Assembly (NCBI GenBank): GCA_934183135.1
Contig: CAKPRX010000100.1
Span: 1 to 7,150 of the forward strand
Reading direction: 5' to 3'
DNA: 7,150 bases
Source: an uncultured Prevotella sp.
GTDB taxonomy: Bacteria; Bacteroidota; Bacteroidia; Bacteroidales; Bacteroidaceae
Shown: one piece after another, positions 4,086-7,150 of the stretch
Layout of the letters: the number at the start of each line of letters is the position of its first letter
Numbering within the stretch: position 1 is the stretch's first letter
Position numbers and translations under genes: made by a program
The notes under the pieces: generated by a model
Seen by the model: only the letters and a program-made list of their open reading frames with translations
The model's database searches: none
Told to the model about the DNA's origin: nothing

Positions 4086-5594
4086 TTATCGCTTGATATT
4101 AGTAGACTTGTAAGTATATACCTCGGCCTTGCCGGCGGCCTTGGGCTCCGATACCTTCACCCGGGCCAGCACCCCGTCGGTAACATCGTCGAACACGACG
4201 GCCGGACGGTAGTCGGCCTTGCGGGCGGTGAGTTTCACGTTACGGAAGGTAACACCCTGGGCGTGGCGCACATAGAAACCCCACGCCGGGAGCTCCTTAT
4301 GCTGCGAGAACTCCGGGTAGGCACGCGGCATCTCGGGCACCTTGTCCAGCTCGTCGGTACCCACCTTGGCATAGTGGGGGTCGCCACCGCCGGGGCAGAC
4401 TATTTCGACATTCTGGATAGACACATTGGTTACGCGGCTGTCCTTCAGGCCGATGATGGAAGAGGGCGAAATGTTGCGGGGATTGTCCTCGGTGGGGCCC
4501 TCGTACTCGTAGCCGGCATCGGGCTTGGTGGCGGGCACCTCGGCATACACATTAGAGATATGCACATTGCTCATGCTGCTGCGGCGCACCCGGTTAATGC
4601 TGTCGTTGACCGTTATGAGCTTATGGGCGTCGCCACGGCGCTGGCCGATGACCAGGTAGATGGGGTTGCCGGTATTGATGGCGCGCAGGCTGTCAACGAT
4701 AACGTTGTCGACCTGTCCGCCGTCGACGGCCTGGATAGTGATGGCCGATCGGAAGGTGTCAAAGACGGTGTTGCCGATGATGCGGATATTCTTAAAGCCA
4801 CCCAGGGAGGCGGTGCCGAACTTGATGCCGCTGGCGCTGGAGCAAGCCTTGTTGTGGCGCACGGTGATGTTCTGGCAGAGGCTGTTGGCATCGTGCGACT
4901 TGAGGCAGATGGCATCGTCGGTGGCATCGACATAGCAGTTCTGGATAAGGGCACCGTTACAGTCCACGATGTCCATACCGTCGTTGTTCCAGTAAGCGCG
5001 ACTGTGAACCGTGATACCGTCGATAAGCAGGTTACGGCACTGGTCGTAGGTCTGAGTCCAGAAGGCCGGGTTCTGCAGGGTAACGTCGCGCACCGTGACA
5101 TTGCTACACTCACGGAAGTAGATGAGCTTGGGACGGTTAGCCACGCGGCCCAGCTTGAGCGGGTCGTTGATAATGCCGTTGGCAGCCTGGGCCAGGAAGT
5201 TGTTGCCCAGCTCGCGGCCACGGCCGTCTATCACGCCCTTGCCAGTAATGGCTATACTGTCCTGACGGTTGGCCAGGATGAGGGCATACCACGAGTTGAG
5301 CTCCATGTCGTAGTCATAGGGGTTAGTAGAGCCCACCAGGATGGCGCCCTCGCTGAGGTGCAGGGTAACCCTGGACCGCAGGTGGATGCTGCCGGTAAGG
5401 TAGCGGCCCACGGTAAACACCAGGCGGCCACCACCCTGCTGGGCTATGTAGTCGATGGCTCGCTGGATGGAGCGCGTGTTCATCGTAACCCCGTCAGACT
5501 TGATGCCGAAGAGGGTCATCTGGTAGTCCTTGGCCGATGCGGCCATGGCCGACACCATCAGCACCGTCAGGGCCATTGTTCTTAATATCTTCAT
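4086..5594 (-). CDS. Secreted glycoside hydrolase family 28 (polygalacturonase-type) enzyme
   Basis: This 502-residue protein is a full-length GH28 right-handed beta-helix enzyme, the family that hydrolyses galacturonic-acid linkages in pectins by inversion. Residues 1-21 are a signal peptide ending ASA, with no lipobox, so it should be periplasmic or secreted. KDYQMTLFGIKSDG (22-35) is the usual N-terminal start of the fold. The catalytic triad of acids is present: N203-N-D205-G-M-D208 (the NTD motif) and D226-D227, 21-22 residues later as expected. The GHG motif is replaced by SSASG (252-256), and the later K258-F-G-T takes the place of the substrate-binding basic motif. Bacteroidetes GH28 proteins with this pattern are often exo-acting or rhamnogalacturonan-directed, but the substrate cannot be fixed here. 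The C-terminal part has AYPEFSQHKELPAWGFY (425-441), also found in the large paralog upstream. It is the last gene of a three-gene GH28 run, 19 bp after the short paralog, with an A-rich leader. Confidence 0.94.
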   Translation of the reverse strand: MKILRTMALTVLMVSAMAASAKDYQMTLFGIKSDGVTMNTRSIQRAIDYIAQQGGGRLVFTVGRYLTGSIHLRSRVTLHLSEGAILVGSTNPYDYDMELNSWYALILANRQDSIAITGKGVIDGRGRELGNNFLAQAANGIINDPLKLGRVANRPKLIYFRECSNVTVRDVTLQNPAFWTQTYDQCRNLLIDGITVHSRAYWNNDGMDIVDCNGALIQNCYVDATDDAICLKSHDANSLCQNITVRHNKACSSASGIKFGTASLGGFKNIRIIGNTVFDTFRSAITIQAVDGGQVDNVIVDSLRAINTGNPIYLVIGQRRGDAHKLITVNDSINRVRRSSMSNVHISNVYAEVPATKPDAGYEYEGPTEDNPRNISPSSIIGLKDSRVTNVSIQNVEIVCPGGGDPHYAKVGTDELDKVPEMPRAYPEFSQHKELPAWGFYVRHAQGVTFRNVKLTARKADYRPAVVFDDVTDGVLARVKVSEPKAAGKAEVYTYKSTNIKR

Positions 5595-5613
5595 AGTAGT
5601 TGTGTTTGCTCTG

Positions 5614-6273
5614 CTAATAGGGATAAGTCAAGTTGCCGGTCATGTCTACACGGCTGCAACTGTCGGTCTCGGCAGCCTGGGCTACCTGGGGCGACGGCAC
5701 GAAGATGACGTCGCTCACGCTGACATCGGCACAGCGGGTATATACCTGCGGGGTGTAGGCGGCGTGCTGCAGCATGAGCCCGCTGACCTGTACCCCGGTA
5801 CAGTCGGTAAAGGCTATGAGCGCAGGGGCCTTGTCGGCCTCGGCCGCCGCTAAGAAGCCGCGCTGGGCCTGGGTGGTCTGGTCGGCCATGAGGGCCTGGG
5901 CGTTGCCATCCAGTATGCCCTTGCCCGTGATGGCTATGTTCTGCTGTCCATTGGCATAGACCAGGGCCCGGCGGGGTGCCCCCTTCTGGTCGTAGACCGA
6001 TGGCGAGGCTACCAGCACAGCCCCCTCCTGGATCACGAGGGTAACATTAGACTTGAGTTCGATAGAGCCCGTAAGGTAGCGGCCCACATAGAAGATGAGT
6101 CGGCCGCCGCCCTGGGCCGATATGTAGTCGATGGCCTGCTGGATGGAGCGGGTGTTAAGGGTGGTGCCGTCCGACTTGGCCCCGAAGGCCACGGCCTGAT
6201 AGTCCTTGGCCATGGCCGTAAGCGGCAGCAGGGCCAGCGCACAGGCACACAGCATAGTTCTTATAATATTCAT
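5614..6273 (-). CDS. Short GH28-like protein lacking the catalytic half
   Basis: This 219-residue protein is a paralog of the N-terminal 40 percent of the flanking GH28 enzymes. It has a signal peptide ending at A22 (TAMA), then KDYQAVAFGAKSDGTTLNTR and GGGRLIFYVGRYLTGSIEL (55-73), both nearly matching the 502-residue neighbour. The similarity continues through ITGKGILDG (115-123) and IAFTDCTGVQVSGLMLQ to TRCADVSVSDV (179-189). Where the neighbour has NNDGMDIVDC, this protein has AQAAETDSC (198-206), and it ends 13 residues later with NLTYPY. The catalytic acids and everything beyond are therefore absent. Only 19 bp separate its stop from the next start, so no out-of-frame remnant of a longer gene follows. 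Its frame is clean and its third positions are as GC-rich as in its neighbours. It may be a maintained non-catalytic beta-helix, for example a pectin-binding or partner protein, or a recent truncation. Confidence 0.82.
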   Translation of the reverse strand: MNIIRTMLCACALALLPLTAMAKDYQAVAFGAKSDGTTLNTRSIQQAIDYISAQGGGRLIFYVGRYLTGSIELKSNVTLVIQEGAVLVASPSVYDQKGAPRRALVYANGQQNIAITGKGILDGNAQALMADQTTQAQRGFLAAAEADKAPALIAFTDCTGVQVSGLMLQHAAYTPQVYTRCADVSVSDVIFVPSPQVAQAAETDSCSRVDMTGNLTYPY

Positions 6274-6320
6274 AGCGGTTGGTTGTTTTGCGGTGGTTGT
6301 TAACAGTATGCCGACTGGGA

Positions 6321-7150
6321 CTACTTACGGGTAGAACGGTAGAGCACCGTCTCCTGCTTGCCCTGGCTGTCGGGCTCATAGACCCGGACATCGCGCAGGG
6401 CCAGTCCCCTGACATCGTCGGCCACTATGGCCGGGCGGTAGTCCTTGCGCAGGGCGCGGAAGACAACATTGTCAAAGGTTATGTTCTCTGCATGACGTAT
6501 GTAGAAGCCCCAGGCGGGCAGCTCCTTGAACTGCGAGAACTCGGGGTAGGCCTTCTCCATCTCGGGCACGCTGTTCAGCTCGGCCGGAGTGGTGCCGCGG
6601 TAGGCATAGAGCGGGTTGCCGCCTCCCGGAGTTACTATCTCGATGTTCTGAAGGGTCACGTTGCGTATCTTGCAGGTGGGTATGCCCACGATACTGGCCG
6701 GCGAGATGTTGCGGGGCATGTCTTCGACCGGCCCCTCATAGCTGTAGCCGGCATCGGGCTTGCCGGCAGGTATCTCGGCGTAGACATTGCGGATGACGAT
6801 GTTGCTCATAGAGGGCTCCTTGCCGTTGTTCCACCGGCGGCCGGTACGCAGGAAGATGACGTTGCCCGTGTGGATGGACCGCAGGCCATCGACCTCGATA
6901 CTGTCGATAACGCCACCATCGACGGTGGCAAAGGTAATGGCCGAGCGGTACGTGTTATAGATGGTAAGATTTCTGACCTTGAAGTTGCGGAAGCCTCCAC
7001 GCGACACGGTGCCAAACTTGAGCCCGTTGGCGCTTGAGCGGCCCACGCAGTTCTCTACGACTACGTTCTGGCAGACGTGGTCGGCCGAGTGCGACTTGAA
7101 GCAGAACACGTCGTCGGCAGCGTCTATGTTGGCGTTGCGTATCACCACGC
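6321..7150 (-). CDS. Glycoside hydrolase family 28 enzyme, C-terminal part (start lies beyond the window)
   Basis: The open frame enters from the right edge, so its GTG at 7148 is only an internal codon, and ends at TAG 6323-6321 (275 visible residues). The fold is that of the 502-residue GH28 neighbour, with clear collinear similarity. From the GTG, A11-D12-D13-VFCFKS holds the catalytic Asp pair, and SSANGLKFGT (38-47) occupies the position of the GHG motif, again without His. GGFRNFKVRN (51-60), DAGYSYEGPVEDMPRNISP (132-150) and AYPEFSQFKELPAWGFYIRHA (200-220) follow. The NTD motif with the first catalytic Asp should lie just upstream, outside the window. It is the first visible gene of the GH28 run, with the short paralog starting 47 bp after its stop and no -7 box between, so the two are probably co-transcribed. 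The two large paralogs likely arose by tandem duplication and then diverged in specificity. Confidence 0.94.
   Translation of the reverse strand, partial: VVIRNANIDAADDVFCFKSHSADHVCQNVVVENCVGRSSANGLKFGTVSRGGFRNFKVRNLTIYNTYRSAITFATVDGGVIDSIEVDGLRSIHTGNVIFLRTGRRWNNGKEPSMSNIVIRNVYAEIPAGKPDAGYSYEGPVEDMPRNISPASIVGIPTCKIRNVTLQNIEIVTPGGGNPLYAYRGTTPAELNSVPEMEKAYPEFSQFKELPAWGFYIRHAENITFDNVVFRALRKDYRPAIVADDVRGLALRDVRVYEPDSQGKQETVLYRSTRK

Noticed and set aside
4029..5585. A 518-codon plus-strand open frame opposite the GH28 gene, and similar long plus-strand frames at 400-1092, 1925-2737 and 6279-7037
   Set aside because: These are antisense shadows. High GC at third positions of the real minus-strand genes removes stops from the opposite strand. 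Their translations are Val/Gly/Ala/His-rich with no recognisable domain, whereas the minus-strand proteins have clear families and signal peptides.
5614..7148. The two open frames 5614-6273 and 6321-7148 as one GH28 gene split by a frameshift
   Set aside because: Reading leftward, the C-terminal half (6321-7150) comes first and the N-terminal half (5614-6273) second, with its own signal peptide. They are parts of different genes, not pieces of one.
7146..7148. GTG at 7148 as a true start of the right-most GH28 gene
   Set aside because: The residues after it align with the middle of the full-length paralog, just before the catalytic Asp pair, so the gene must begin beyond the window.

Overview
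The window looks like Bacteroidales chromosome, most likely Prevotellaceae or a close relative. The supports are: promoters of the Bacteroidetes type (-7 box TAnnTTTG) with no Shine-Dalgarno sequences, A-rich leaders, a sigma-54 AAA+ regulator start of the type common in Bacteroidales, a Lipobox nuclease, and a tandem cluster of family 28 glycoside hydrolases of the pectin type. The DNA is fairly GC-rich with strongly GC-biased third positions, which is why long antisense open frames appear opposite the real genes. I see no tRNA, rRNA, CRISPR array, transposase or other mobile element.

Left block (1-2569, all minus strand): an ABC-like operon runs from 2500 down to 262. It encodes an ABC ATPase-fold protein whose catalytic motifs are all eroded, a FetB/UPF0014-type membrane permease, and a lipoprotein DNA/RNA non-specific endonuclease with an intact DRGH active site. 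Each junction is a 4-base ATGA overlap, so the three are probably translated as a coupled unit. Just downstream, a separate promoter drives a sigma-54-dependent AAA+ regulator, of which only the first 59 residues are inside the window. The two minus-strand promoters share an upstream element, AAAAAAACGGCA, at exactly the same distance (29 bp) from their TACTTTTG boxes.

Middle (2501-4085): a 313-bp divergent intergenic region leads into a plus-strand gene (2814-3857). It encodes a secreted protein with a helical N-terminal half and a long disordered tail of FGGR-type repeats. Its promoter region is dense in symmetry: alternating G- and C-run palindromes next to the -33 position, and a perfect 8-bp inverted repeat bracketing the -7 box. 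The 228-bp convergent intergenic region that follows holds a weak terminator-like hairpin and three further stem-loops.

Right block (4086-7150, all minus strand): three consecutive family 28 genes read leftward. They are a large 5'-truncated-by-window member (6321-7150), a short 219-residue paralog that stops where the catalytic motifs should begin (5614-6273), and a full 502-residue member (4086-5594). Gaps of 47 and 19 bp and no visible internal promoters suggest one operon, probably part of a pectin or rhamnogalacturonan utilisation locus continuing beyond the window. No SusC/SusD genes are visible here.

The strongest candidates for something undescribed are the degenerate-ATPase/permease/nuclease unit and the non-catalytic GH28 paralog sandwiched between two larger ones.
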